In this document: piece by piece, positions 23,084-36,550 of the stretch
Position numbering within the stretch: position 1 is the first letter of the stretch
How the letters are laid out: each line of letters opens with the position of its first letter
Assembly: GCA_023634235.1 (NCBI GenBank)
Contig: JAMKCF010000134.1
Span: forward strand, 122,225 to 186,224
Origin: Pisaster brevispinus
Taxonomy: Eukaryota; Echinodermata; Asteroidea; Forcipulatida; Asteriidae
Length of the DNA: 64,000 bases
Direction: 5' to 3'
The notes under the pieces: model-generated
The model's database searches: none
The model's input: only the letters and a program-made list of their open reading frames with translations
Told to the model about the DNA's origin: nothing
Translations under genes and position numbers: made by a program

Positions 23084-26000
23084 AGGCACACTCAGGTACA
23101 AATTTCGTCTCTCTAGCATTTCTAGTTCATGAGTTATTCTCAAACTTAGCTCGGGTGTTGTTTCAAATCATTCTTCGGATGGACATGTCTTGCCTTTGTT
23201 GTTGCTCTGCCCTGTCTCGTGGGCTAACTTGCCGGTGGTCGTAGCCCTATTCCGGGGCCGCTCGCCCCGCCTAGAAAATGCTCAGAGACACGGATCCACG
23301 ACGAGGGGAGAGCCCTGAATCGTGGCTTTCGAGTGGTGGAAACCTTGTGCAACTCCGATGTTGTTATGGGTGTGATTTGACCCTCCTTGTATTTTATTTC
23401 GTTTCTTCTTCTTTTTGTGCAGCTCTGTGTACAAAAATCCCACTGAAGATGCTTTTGAGTGGCTTTCTGAGTGTCCCAGCCTGCAGGCCATTTCCGGCAC
23501 GAAGATGGTGCACATCGGCCCAAAAAGTCTGATGTTCGGGTGAAGTGGAATTCAAGGCACACTCAGGTACAAATTTCGTCTCTCTAGCATTTCTAGTTCA
23601 TGAGTTATTCTCAAACTTAGCTCGGGTGTTGTTTCAAATCATTCTTCGGATGGACATGTCTTGCCTTTGTTGTTGCTGGGCCCCGTCGCGTGGGCTAACT
23701 TGCCGGTGGTTGTAGCCCTATTCCGGGGCCGCTCGCCCCGCCTAGAAAATGCTCAGAGACACGGATCCACGACGAGGTGAGAGCCCTGAATCGTGGCTTT
23801 CCAGTGGTGGAAACCTTGTGCAACTCCGATGTTGTTATGGGTGTGATTTGACCCTCCTTGTATTTTATTTCGTTTCTTCTTCTTTTTGTGCAGCTCTGTG
23901 TACAAAAATCCCACTGAAGATGCTTTTGAGTGGCTTTCTGAGTGTCCCAGCCTGCAGGCCATTTCCGGCACGAAGATGGTGCACATCGGCCCAAAAAGTC
24001 TGATGTTCGGGTGAAGTGGAATTCAAGGCACACTCAGGTACAAATTTCGTCTCTCTAGCATTTCTAGTTCATGAGTTATTCTCAAACTTAGCTCGGTGTT
24101 GTTTCAAATCATTCTTCGGATGGACATGTCTTGCCTTTGTTGTTGCTCGGCCCCGTCGCGTGGGCTAACTTGCCGGTGGTTGTAGCCCTATTCCGGGGCC
24201 GCTCGCCCCGCCTAGAAAATGCTCAGAGACACGGATCCACAACGAGGTGAGAGCCCTGAATCGTGGCTTTCCAGTGGTGGAAACTTTGTGCAACTCCGAT
24301 GTTGTTATGGGTGTGATTTGACCCTCCTTGTATTTTATTTCGTTTCTTCTTCTTTTTGTGCAGCTCTGTGTACAAAAATCCCACTGAAGATGCTTTTGAA
24401 TGGCTTTCTGAGTGTCCCAGCCTGCAGGCCATTTCCGGCACGAAGATGGTGCACATCGGCCCAAAAAGTCTGATGTTCGGGTGAAGTGGAATTCAAGGCA
24501 CACTCAGGTACAAATTTCGTCTCTCTAGCATTTCTAGTTCATGAGTTATTCTCAAACTTAGCTCGGGTGTTGTTTCAAATCATTCTTCGGATGGACATGT
24601 CTTGCCTTTGTTGTTGCTCGGCCCCGTCGCGTGGGCTAACTTGCCGGTGGTTGTAGCCCTATTCCGGGGCCGCTCGCCCCGCCAAGAAAATGCTCAGAGA
24701 CACGATCTACGACGAGGTGAGAGCCCTGAATCGTGGCTTTCCAGTGGTGGAAACTTTGTGCAACTCCGATGTTGTTATGGGTGTGATTTGACCCTCCTTG
24801 TATTTTATTTCGTTTCTTCTTCTTTTTGTGCAGTTCTGTGTACAAAAATCCCACTGAAGATGCTTTTGAGTGGCTTTCTGAGTGTCCCAGCCTGCAGGCC
24901 ATTTCCGGCACAAAGATGGTGCACATCGGCCCAAAAAGTCTGATGTTCGGGTGAAGTGGAATTCAAGGCACACTCAGGTACAAATTTCGTCTCTCTAGCA
25001 TTTCTAGTTCATGAGTTATTCTCAAACTTAGCTCGGGTGTTGTTTCAAATCATTCTTCGGATGGACATGTCTTGCCTTTGTTGTTGCTCGGCCCCGTCGC
25101 GTGGGCTAACTTGCCGGTGGTTGTAGCCCTATTCCGGGGCCGCTCGCCCCGCCTAGAAAATGCTCAGAGACACGGATCTACGACGAGGTGAGAGCCCTGA
25201 ATCGTGGCTTTCCAGTGGTGGAAAACTTGTGCAACTCCGATGTTGTTATGGGTGTGATTTGACCCTCCTTGTATTTTATTTCGTTTCTTCTTCTTTTTGT
25301 GCAGCTCTGTGTACAAAAATCCCACTGAAGATGCTTTTGAGTGGCTTTCTGAGTGTCCCAGCCTGCAGGCCATTTCCGGCACGAAGATGGTGCACATCGG
25401 CCCAAAAAGTCTGATGTTCGGGTGAAGTGGAATTCAAGGCACACTCAGGTACAAATTTCGTCTCTCTAGCATTTCTAGTTCATGAGTTATTCTCAAACTT
25501 AGCTCGGGTGTTGTTTCAAATCATTCTTCGGATGGACATGTCTTGCCTTTGTTGTTGCTCGGCCCCGTCGCGTGGGCTAACTTGCCAGTGGTTGTAGCCC
25601 TATTCCGGGGCAGCTCGCCCCGCCAAGAAAATGCTCAGAGACACGATCTACGACGAGGTGAGAGCCCTGAATCGTGGCTTTCCAGTGGTGGAAACTTTGT
25701 GCAACTCCGATGTTGTTATGGGTGTGATTTGACCCTCCTTGTATTTTATTTCGTTTCTTCTTCTTTTTGTGCAGCTCTGTGTACAAAAATCCCACTGAAG
25801 ATGCTTTTGAGTGGCTTTCTGAGTGTCCCAGCCTGCAGGCCATTTCCGGCACGAAGATGGTGCACATCGGCCCAAAAAGTCTGATGTTCGGGTGAAGTGG
25901 AATTCAAGGCACACTCAGGTACAAATTTCGTCTCTCTAGCATTTCTAGTTCATGAGTTATTCTCAAACTTAGCTCGGGTGTTGTTTCAAATCATTCTTCG

Positions 26001-26378
26001 GATGGACATGTCTTGCCTTTGTTGTTGCTCGGCCCCGTCGCGTGGGCTAACTTGCCGGTGGTTGTAGCCCTATTCCGGGGCCGCTCGCCCCGCCTAGAAA
26101 ATGCTCAGAGACACGGATCCACGACGAGGTGAGAGCCCTGAATCGTGGCTTTCCAGTGGTGGAAAACTTGTGCAACTCCGATGTTGTTATGGGTGTGATT
26201 TGACCCTCCTTGTATTTTATTTCGTTTCTTCTTCTTTTTGTGCAGCTCTGTGTACAAAAATCCCACTGAAGATGCTTTTGAGTGGCTTTCTGAGTGTCCC
26301 AGCCTGCAGGCCATTTCCGGCACGAAGATGGTGCACATCGGCCCAAAAAAGTCTGATGTTCGGGTGAAGTGGAATTCA

Positions 26379-29204
26379 AGGCACACTCAGGTACAAATTT
26401 CGTCTCTCTAGCATTTCTAGTTCATGAGTTATTCTCAAACTTAGCTCGGGTGTTGTTTCAAATCATTCTTCGGATGGACATGTCTTGCCTTTGTTGTTGC
26501 TCGGCCCCGTCGCGTGGGCTAACTTGCCGGTGGTTGTAGCCCTATTCCGGGGCCGCTCGCCCCGCCTAGAAAATGCTCGAGACACGGATCCACGACGAGG
26601 TGAGAGCCCTGAATCGTGGCTTTCCAGTGGTGGAAACCTTGTGCAACTCCGATGTTGTTATGGGTGTGATTTGACCCTCCTTGTATTTTATTTCGTTTCT
26701 TCTTCTTTTTGTGCAGCTCTGTGTACAAAAATCCCACTGAAGATGCTTTTGAGTGGCTTTCTGAGTGTCCCAGCCTGCAGGCCATTTTCGGCACGAAGAT
26801 GGTGCACATCGGCCCAAAAAGTCTGATGTTCGGGTGAAGTGGAATTCAAGGCACACTCAGGTACAAATTTCGTCTCTCTAGCATTTCTAGTTCATGAGTT
26901 ATTCTCAAACTTAGCTCGGGTGGTGTTTCAAATCATTCTTCGGATGGACATGTCTTGCCTTTGTTGTTGCTCGGCACCGTCGCGTGGGCTAACTTGCCGG
27001 TGGTTGTAGCCCTATTCCGGGGCCGCTCGCCCCGCCTAGAAAATGCTCAGAGACACGGATCCACGACGAGGTGAGAGCCCTCAATCGTGGCTTTCCAGTG
27101 GTGGAAACTTTGTGCAACTCCGATGTTGTTATGGGTGTGATTTGACCCTCCTTGTATTTTATTTCGTTTCTTCTTCTTTTTGTGCAGCTCTGTGTACAAA
27201 AATCCCACTGAAGATGCTTTTGAGTGGCTTTCTGAGTGTCCCAGCCTGCAGGCCATTTCCGGCACGAAGATGGTGCACATCGGCCCAAAAAGTCTGATGT
27301 TCGGGTGAAGTGGAATTCAAGGCACACTCAGGTACAAATTTCGTCTCTCTAGCATTTCTAGTTCATGAGTTATTCTGAAACTTAGCTCGGGTGTTGTTTC
27401 AAATCATTCTTCGGATGGACATGTCTTGCCTTAGTTGTTGCTCGGCACCGTCGCGTGGGCTAACTTGCCGGTGGTTGTAGCCCTATTCCGGGGCAGCTCG
27501 CCCCGCCAAGAAAATGCTCAGAGACACGGATCCACGACGAGGTGAGAGCCCTGAATCGTGGCTTTCCAGTGGTGGAAACTTTGTGCAACTCCGATGTTGT
27601 TATGGGTGTGATTTGACCCTCCTTGTATTTTATTTCGTTTCTTCTTCTTTTTGTGCAGCTCTGTGTACAAAAATCCCACTGAAGATGCTTTTGAGTGGCT
27701 TTCTGAGTGTCCCAGCCTGCAGGCCATTTCCGGCACGAAGATGGTGCACATCGGCCCAAAAAAGTCTGATGTTCGGGTGAAGTGGAATTCAAGGCACACT
27801 CAGGTACAAATTTCGTCTCTCTAGCATTTCTAGTTCATGAGTTATTCTCAAACTTAGCTCGGGTGTTGTTTCAAATCATTCTTCGGATGGACATGTCTTG
27901 CCTTTGTTGTTGCTCGGCCCCGTCGCGTGGGCTAACTTGCCGGTGGTTGTAGCCCTATTCCGGGGCCGCTCGCCCCGCCTAGAAAATGCTCGAGACACGG
28001 ATCCACGACGAGGTGAGAGCCCTGAATCGTGGCTTTCCAGTGGTGGAAACCTTGTGCAACTCCGATGTTGTTATGGGTGTGATTTGACCCTCCTTGTATT
28101 TTATTTCGTTTCTTCTTCTTTTTGTGCAGCTCTGTGTACAAAAATCCCACTGAAGATGCTTTTGAGTGGCTTTCTGAGTGTCCCAGCCTGCAGGCCATTT
28201 TCGGCACGAAGATGGTGCACATCGGCCCAAAAAGTCTGATGTTCGGGTGAAGTGGAATTCAAGGCACACTCAGGTACAAATTTCGTCTCTCTAGCATTTC
28301 TAGTTCATGAGTTATTCTCAAACTTAGCTCGGGTGGTGTTTCAAATCATTCTTCGGATGGACATGTCTTGCCTTTGTTGTTGCTCGGCACCGTCGCGTGG
28401 GCTAACTTGCCGGTGGTTGTAGCCCTATTCCGGGGCCGCTCGCCCCGCCTAGAAAATGCTCAGAGACACGGATCCACGACGAGGTGAGAGCCCTCAATCG
28501 TGGCTTTCCAGTGGTGGAAACTTTGTGCAACTCCGATGTTGTTATGGGTGTGATTTGACCCTCCTTGTATTTTATTTCGTTTCTTCTTCTTTTTGTGCAG
28601 CTCTGTGTACAAAAATCCCACTGAAGATGCTTTTGAGTGGCTTTCTGAGTGTCCCAGCCTGCAGGCCATTTCCGGCACGAAGATGGTGCACATCGGCCCA
28701 AAAAGTCTGATGTTCGGGTGAAGTGGAATTCAAGGCACACTCAGGTACAAATTTCGTCTCTCTAGCATTTCTAGTTCATGAGTTATTCTGAAACTTAGCT
28801 CGGGTGTTGTTTCAAATCATTCTTCGGATGGACATGTCTTGCCTTAGTTGTTGCTCGGCACCGTCGCGTGGGCTAACTTGCCGGTGGTTGTAGCCCTATT
28901 CCGGGGCCGCTCGCCCCGCCTAGAAAATGCTCAGAGGCACGGATCTACGACGGGGTGAGAGCCCTCAATCGTGGCTTTCCAGTGGTGGAAACTTTGTGCA
29001 ACTCCGATGTTGTTATGGGTGTGATTTGACCCTCCTTGTATTTTATTTCGTTTCTTCTTCTTTTTGTGCAGCTCTGTGTACAAAAATCCCACTGAAGATG
29101 CTTTTGAGTGGCTTTCTGAGTGTCCCAGCCTGCAGGCCATTTCCGGCACGAAGATGGTGCACATCGGCCCAAAAAGTCTGATGTTCGGGTGAAGTGGAAT
29201 TCAA
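26379..29204 (+). repeat. Three-monomer (1413-bp) duplication in block B
   Basis: A pair of copies recurs 1413 bp apart, starting at 26379 and 27792. The first of each pair has CTCGAGACAC, GGCCATTTTCGG and GGAAACCTTG. The second has TGGTGTTTC, CGGCACCG and CCCTCAATCG. Several linked rare markers in the same order make independent mutation unlikely. Confidence 0.85.
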
Positions 29205-31558
29205 GGCACACTCAGGTACAAATTTCGTCTCTCTAGCATTTCTAGTTCATGAGTTATTCTGAAACTTAGCTCGGGTGGTGTTTCAAATCATTCTTCGGAT
29301 GGACATGTCTTGCCTTTGTTGTTGCTCGGCACCGTCGCGTGGGCTAACTTGCCGGTGGTTGTAGCCCTATTCCGGGGCCGCTCGCCCCGCCTAGAAAATG
29401 CTCAGAGACACGGATCCACGACGAGGTGAGAGCCCTCAATCGTGGCTTTCCAGTGGTGGAAACTTTGTGCAACTCCGATGTTGTTATGGGTGTGATTTGA
29501 CCCTCCTTGTATTTTATTTCGTTTCTTCTTCTTTTTGTGCAGCTCTGTGTACAAAAATCCCACTGAAGATGCTTTTGAGTGGCTTTCTGAGTGTCCCAGC
29601 CTGCAGGCCATTTCCGGCACGAAGATGGTGCACATCGGCCCAAAAAGTCTGATGTTCGGGTGAAGTGGAATTCAAGGCACACTCAGGTACAAATTTCGTC
29701 TCTCTAGCATTTCTAGTTCATGAGTTATTCTGAAACTTAGCTCGGGTGTTGTTTCAAATCATTCTTCGGATGGACATGTCTTGCCTTAGTTGTTGCTCGG
29801 CACCGTCGCGTGGGCTAACTTGCCGGTGGTTGTAGCCCTATTCCGGGGCAGCTCGCCCCGCCAAGAAAATGCTCAGAGACACGGATCCACGACGAGGTGA
29901 GAGCCCTGAATCGTGGCTTTCCAGTGGTGGAAACTTTGTGCAACTCCGATGTTGTTATGGGTGTGATTTGACCCTCCTTGTATTTTATTTCGTTTCTTCT
30001 TCTTTTTGTGCAGCTCTGTGTACAAAAATCCCACTGAAGATGCTTTTGAGTGGCTTTCTGAGTGTCCCAGCCTGCAGGCCATTTCCGGCACGAAGATGGT
30101 GCACATCGGCCCAAAAAAGTCTGATGTTCGGGTGAAGTGGAATTCAAGGCACACTCAGGTACAAATTTCGTCTCTCTAGCATTTCTAGTTCATGAGTTAT
30201 TCTCAAACTTAGCTCGGGTGTTGTTTCAAATCATTCTTCGGATGGACATGTCTTGCCTTTGTTGTTGCTCGGCCCCGTCGCGTGGGCTAACTTGCCGGTG
30301 GTTGTAGCCCTATTCCGGGGCCGCTCGCCCCGCCTAGAAAATGCTCGAGACACGGATCCACGACGAGGTGAGAGCCCTGAATCGTGGCTTTCCAGTGGTG
30401 GAAACCTTGTGCAACTCCGATGTTGTTATGGGTGTGATTTGACCCTCCTTGTATTTTATTTCGTTTCTTCTTCTTTTTGTGCAGCTCTGTGTACAAAAAT
30501 CCCACTGAAGATGCTTTTGAGTGGCTTTCTGAGTGTCCCAGCCTGCAGGCCATTTTCGGCACGAAGATGGTGCACATCGGCCCAAAAAGTCTGATGTTCG
30601 GGTGAAGTGGAATTCAAGGCACACTCAGGTACAAATTTCGTCTCTCTAGCATTTCTAGTTCATGAGTTATTCTCAAACTTAGCTCGGGTGGTGTTTCAAA
30701 TCATTCTTCGGATGGACATGTCTTGCCTTTGTTGTTGCTCGGCACCGTCGCGTGGGCTAACTTGCCGGTGGTTGTAGCCCTATTCCGGGGCCGCTCGCCC
30801 CGCCTAGAAAATGCTCAGAGACACGGATCCACGACGAGGTGAGAGCCCTCAATCGTGGCTTTCCAGTGGTGGAAACTTTGTGCAACTCCGATGTTGTTAT
30901 GGGTGTGATTTGACCCTCCTTGTATTTTATTTCGTTTCTTCTTCTTTTTGTGCAGCTCTGTGTACAAAAATCCCACTGAAGATGCTTTTGAGTGGCTTTC
31001 TTAGTGTCCCAGCCTGCAGGCCATTTCCGGCACGAAGATGGTGCACATCGGCCCAAAAAGTCTGATGTTCGGGTGAAGTGGAATTCAAGGCACACTCAGG
31101 TACAAATTTCGTCTCTCTAGCATTTCTAGTTCATGAGTTATTCTGAAACTTAGCTCGGGTGTTGTTTCAAATCATTCTTCGGATGGACATGTCTTGCCTT
31201 AGTTGTTGCTCGGCACCGTCGCGTGGGCTAACTTGCCGGTGGTTGTAGCCCTATTCCGGGGCCGCTCGCCCCGCCTAGAAAATGCTCAGAGGCACGGATC
31301 TACGACGAGGTGAGAGCCCTCAATCGTGGCTTTCCAGTGGTGGAAACTTTGTGCAACTCCGATGTTGTTATGGGTGTGATTTGACCCTCCTTGTATTTTA
31401 TTTCGTTTCTTCTTCTTTTTGTGCAGCTCTGTGTACAAAAATCCCACTGAAGATGCTTTTGAGTGGCTTTCTGAGTGTCCCAGCCTGCAGGCCATTTCCG
31501 GCACGAAGATGGTGCACATCGGCCCAAAAAGTCTGATGTTCGGTTGAAGTGGAATTCA
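27320..31558 (+). repeat. Five-monomer (2355-bp) higher-order repeat, second copy partial
   Basis: The order of five monomers at 27320-29674 is repeated for four monomers at 29675-31558, offset 2355 bp. Markers in order are GGGGCAGCTC with CCAAG and CCCAAAAAAG; CTCGAGACAC with CATTTTCGG; CGGCACCG with CCCTCAATCG; and CAGAGGCACGG. The copies differ at CGACGGGGTGAG (about 28950) versus CGACGAGGTGAG (about 31305), and at CTTAGTGTCCC (about 31000). The 1413-bp duplication is nested within it. Confidence 0.88.
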
Positions 31559-34386
31559 AGGCACACTCAGGTACAAATTTCGTCTCTCTAGCATTTCTAG
31601 TTCATAAGTTATTCTCAAACTTAGCTCGGGTGTTGTTTCAAATCATTCTTCGGATGGACGTATGTCTTGCCTTTGTTGTTGCTCGGCCCCGGCGCGTGGG
31701 CTAACTTGCCGGTGGTTGTAGCCCTATTCCGGGGCCGCTCGCCCCGCCTAGAAAATGCTCAGAGACACGGATCTACAACGAGGTGAGAGCCCTGATTCGT
31801 GGCTTTCCAGTGGTGGAAACCTTGTGCAAATCCGATGTTGTTATGGGTGTGATTTGACCCTCCTTGTATTCTATTTCATTTCTTCTTCTTTTTGTGCAGC
31901 TCTGTGTACAAAAATCCCACTGAAGATGCTTTTGAGTGGCTTTCTGAGTGTCCCAGCCTGCAGGCCATTTCCGGCACGAAGATGGTGCACATCGGCCCAA
32001 AAAGTCTGATGTTCGGGTGAAGTGGAATTCAAGGCACACTCAGGTACAAATTTCGTCTCTCTAGCATTTCTAGTTCATGAGTTATTCTCAAACTTAGCTC
32101 GGGTGTTGTTTCAAATCATTCTTCGGATGGACATGTCTTGCCTTTGTTGTTGCTCGGCCACGGCGCGTGGGCTAACTTGCCGGTGGTTGTAGCCCTATTC
32201 CGGGGCCGCTCGCCCCGCCTAGAAAATGCTCAGAGACACGGATCTACGACGAGGTGAGAGCCCTGATTCGTGGCTTTCCAGTGGTGGAAACCTTGTGCAA
32301 ATCCGATGTTGTTATGGGTGTGATTTGACCCTCCTTGTATTTTATTTCGTTTCTTCTTCTTTTTGTGCAGCTCTGTGTACAAAAATCCCACTGAAGATGC
32401 TTTAGAGTGGCTTTCTGAGTGTCCCAGCCTGCAGGCCATTTCCGGCACGAAGATGGTGCACATCGGCCCAAAAAGTCTGATGTTCGGGTGAAGTGGAATT
32501 CAAGGCACACTCAGGTACAAATTTTGTCTCTCTAGCATTTCTAGTTCATGAGTTATTCTCAAACTTAGCTCGGGTGTTGCTTCAAATCATTCTGCGGATG
32601 GACATGTCTTGCCTTTGTTGTTGCTCGGCCCCGGCGCGTGGGCTAACTTGCCGGTGGTTGTAGCCCTATTCCGGGGCCGCTCGCCCCGCCTAGAAAATGC
32701 TCAGAGACACGGATCTACGACGAGGTGAGAGCCCTGATTCGTGGCTTTCCAGTGGTGGAAACCTTGTGTAAATCCGATGTTGTTATGGGTGTGATTTGAC
32801 CCTCCTTGTATTTTATTTCGTTTCTTCTTCTTTTTGTGCAGCTCCGTGTACAAAAATCCCACTGAAGATGCTTTTGAGTGGCTTTCTGAGTGTCCCAGTC
32901 TGCAGGCCATTTCCGGCACGAAGATGGTGCACATCGGCCCAAAAAGTCTAATGTTCGGGTGAAGTGGAATTCAAGGCACACTCAGGTACAAATTTCGTCT
33001 CTCTAGCATTTCTAGTTCATGAGTTATTCTCAAACTTAGCTCGGGTGTTGTTTCAAATCATTCTTCGGATGGACATGTCTTGCCTTTGTTGTTGCTCGGC
33101 CCCGGCGCGTGGGCTAACTTGCCGGTGGTTGTAGCCCTATTCCGGGGCCGCTCGCCCCGCCTAGAAAATGCTCAGAGACACGGATCTACGACGAGGTGAG
33201 AGCCCTGATTCGTGGCTTTCCAGTGGTGGAAACCTTGTGCAAATCCGATGTTGTTATGGGTGTGATTTGACCCTCCTTGTATTTTATTTCGTTTCTTCTT
33301 CTTTTTGTGCAGCTCTGTGTACAAAAATCCCACTGAAGATGCTTTTGAGTGGCTTTCTGAGTGTCCCAGCCTGCAGGCCATTTCCGGCACGAAGATGGTG
33401 CACATCGGCCCAAAAAGTCTGATGTTCGGGTGAAGTGGAATTCAAGGCACACTCAGGTACAAATTTCGTCTCTCTAGCATTTCTAGTTCATGAGTTATTC
33501 TCAAACTTAGCTCGGGTGTTGTTTCAAATCATTCTTCGGATGGGCATGTCTTGCCTTTATTGTTGCTCGGCCCCGGCGCGTGGGCTAACTTGCCGGTGGT
33601 TGTAGCCCTATTCCGGGGCCGCTCGCCCCGCCTAGAAAATAATCAGAGACACGGATCTACGACGAGGTGAGAGCCCTGATTCGTGGCTTTCCAGTGGTGG
33701 AAACCTTGTGCAAATCCGATGTTGTTATGGGTGTGATTTGACCCTCCTTGTATTTTATTTCGTTTCTTCTTCTTTTTGTGCAGCTCTGTGTACAAAAATC
33801 CCACTGAAGATGCTTTTGAGTGGCTTTCTGAGTGTCCCAGCCTGCAGGCCATTTCCGGCACGAAGATGGTGCACATCGGCCCAAAAAGTCTGATGTTCGG
33901 GTGAAGTGGAATTCAAGGCACACTCAGGTACAAATTTCGTCTCTCTAGCATTTCTAGTTCATGAGTTATTCTCAAACTTAGCTCGGGTGTTGTTTCAAAT
34001 CATTCTTCGGATGGACATGTCTTGCCTTTGTTGTTGCTCGGCCCCGGCGCGTGGGCTAACTTGCCGGTGGTTGTAGCCCTATTCCGGGGCCGCTCGCCCC
34101 GCCTAGAAAATGCTCAGAGACACGGATCTACGACGAGGTGAGAGCCCTGATTCGTGGCTTTCCAGTGGTGGAAACCTTGTGCAAATCCGATGTTGTTATG
34201 GGTGTGATTTGACCCTCCTTGTATTTTATTTCGTTTCTTCTTCTTTTTGTGCAGCTCTGTGTACAAAAATCCCACTGAAGATGCTTTTGAGTGGCTTTCT
34301 GAGTGTCCCAGCCTGCAGGCCATTTCCGGCACGAAGATGGTGCACATCGGCCCAAAAAGTCTGATGTTCGGGTGAAGTGGAATTCA

Positions 34387-34837
34387 AGGCACACTCAGGT
34401 ACAAATTTCGTCTCTCTAGCATTTCTAGTTCATGAGTTATTCTCAAACTTAGCTCGGGTGTTGTTTCAAATCATTCTTCGGATGGGCATGTCTTGCCTTT
34501 ATTGTTGCTCGGCCCCGGCGCGTGGGCTAACTTGCCGGTGGTTGTAGCCCTATTCCGGGGCCGCTCGCCCCGCCTAGAAAATAATCAGAGACACGGATCT
34601 ACGACGAGGTGAGAGCCCTGATTCGTGGCTTTCCAGTGGTGGAAACCTTGTGCAAATCCGATGTTGTTATGGGTGTGAATTTCGTTTCTTCTTCTTTTTG
34701 TGCAGCTCTGTGTACAAAAATCCCACTGAAGATGCTTTTGAGTGGCTTTCTGAGTGTCCCAGCCTGCAGGCCATTTCCGGCACGAAGATGGTGCACATCG
34801 GCCCAAAAAGTCTAATGTTCGGTTGAAGTGGAATTCA
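34387..34837 (+). repeat. Monomer with a 20-bp deletion in the intron-like segment
   Basis: GGGTGTGA is joined directly to ATTTCGTTTC near 34679, with loss of the 20 bases from TTTGACC through GTATTTT. The branch-like TTGAC and part of the pyrimidine tract are gone, while both donor-like sites and the CAG remain. This is the only sizeable deletion I saw in the window. Its flanks are otherwise ordinary C-type. Confidence 0.92.
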
Positions 34838-36550
34838 AGGCACACTCAGGTACAAATTTCGTCTCTCTAGCATTTCTAGTTCATAAGTTATTCTCAAACT
34901 TAGCTCGGGTGTTGTTTCAAATCATTCTTCGGATGGACGTATGTCTTGCCTTTGTTGTTGCTCGGCCCCGGCGCGTGGGCTAACTTGCCGGTGGTTGTAG
35001 CCCTATTCCGGGGCCGCTCGCCCCGCCTAGAAAATGCTCAGAGACACGGATCTACGACGAGGTGAGAGCCCTGATTCGTGGCTTTCCAGTGGTGGAAACC
35101 TTGTGCAAATCCGATGTTGTTATGGGTGTGATTTGACCCTCCTTGTATTTTATTTCGTTTCTTCTTCTTTTTGTGCAACTCTGTGTACAAAAATCCCACT
35201 GAAGATGCTTTTGAGTGGGTTTCTGAGTGTCCCAGCCTGCAGGCCATTTCCGGCACGAAGATGGTGCACATCGGCCCAAAAAGTCTAATGTTCGGGTGAA
35301 GTGGAATTCAAGGCACACTCAGGTACAAATTTCGTCTCTCTAGCATTTCTAGTTCATGAGTTATTCTCAAACTTAGCTCGGGTGTTGTTTCAAATCATTC
35401 TTCGGATGGGCATGTCTTGCCTTTATTGTTGCTCGGCCCCGGCGCGTGGGCTAACTTGCCGGTGGTTGTAGCCCTATTCCGGGGCCGCTCGCCCCGCCTA
35501 GAAAATGATCAGAGACACGGATCTACGACGAGGTGAGAGCCCTGATTCGTGGCTTTCCAGTGGTGGAAACCTTGTGCAAATCCGATGTTGTTATGGGTGT
35601 GATTTGACCCTCCTTGTATTTTATTTCGTTTCTTCTTCTTTTTGTGCAGCTCTGTGTACAAAAATCCCACTGAAGATGCTTTTGAGTGGCTTTCTGAGTG
35701 TCCCAGCCTGCAGGCCATTTCCGGCACGAAGATGGTGCACATCGGCCCAAAAAGTCTAATGTTCGGTTGAAGTGGAATTCAAGGCACACTCAGGTACAAA
35801 TTTCGTCTCTCTAGCATTTCTAGTTCATAAGTTATTCTCAAACTTAGCTCGGGTGTTGTTTCAAATCATTCTTCGGATGGACGTATGTCTTGCCTTTGTT
35901 GTTGCTCGGCCCCGGCGCGTGGGCTAACTTGCCGGTGGTTGTAGCCCTATTCCGGGGCCGCTCGCCCCGCCTAGAAAATGCTCAGAGACACGGATCTACG
36001 ACGAGGTGAGAGCCCTGATTCGTGGCTTTCCAGTGGTGGAAACCTTGTGCAAATCCGATGTTGTTATGGGTGTGATTTGACCCTCCTTGTATTTTATTTC
36101 GTTTCTTCTTCTTTTTGTGCAACTCTGTGTACAAAAATCCCACTGAAGATGCTTTTGAGTGGGTTTCTGAGTGTCCCAGCCTGCAGGCCATTTCCGGCAC
36201 GAAGATGGTGCACATCGGCCCAAAAAGTCTGATGTTCGGGTGAAGTGGAATTCAAGGCACACTCAGGTACAAATTTCGTCTCTCTAGCATTTCTAGTTCA
36301 TGAGTTATTCTCAAACTTAGCTCGGGTGTTGTTTCAAATCATTCTTCGGATGGACATGTCTTGCCTTTGTTGTTGCTCGGCCACGGCGCGTGGGCTAACT
36401 TGCCGGTGGTTGTAGCCCTATTCCGGGGCCGCTCGCCCCGCCTAGAAAATGCTCAGAGACACGGATCTACAACGAGGTGAGAGCCCTGATTCGTGGCTTT
36501 CCAGTGGTGGAAACCTTGTGCAAATCCGATGTTGTTATGGGTGTGATTTG

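Larger units (their letters stand above)
23084..31558 (+). repeat. B-type block, 18 monomers of 470-472 bp
   Basis: Diagnostic states are CGGCCCCGTCGCG or CGGCACCGTCGCG, CTAACTTG, ATGCTC, CTGAATCG or CTCAATCG, TGCAACTCC (unique to B), GATTTGACC and TTTTTGTGCAG. Length varies by single bases: CACGATC (-1), CTCGAGACAC (-1), GCTCGGTG (-1, about 24094) and CCCAAAAAAG (+1). Several monomers are near-copies in fixed order, so the block grew by duplication of multi-monomer segments. Confidence 0.93.
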
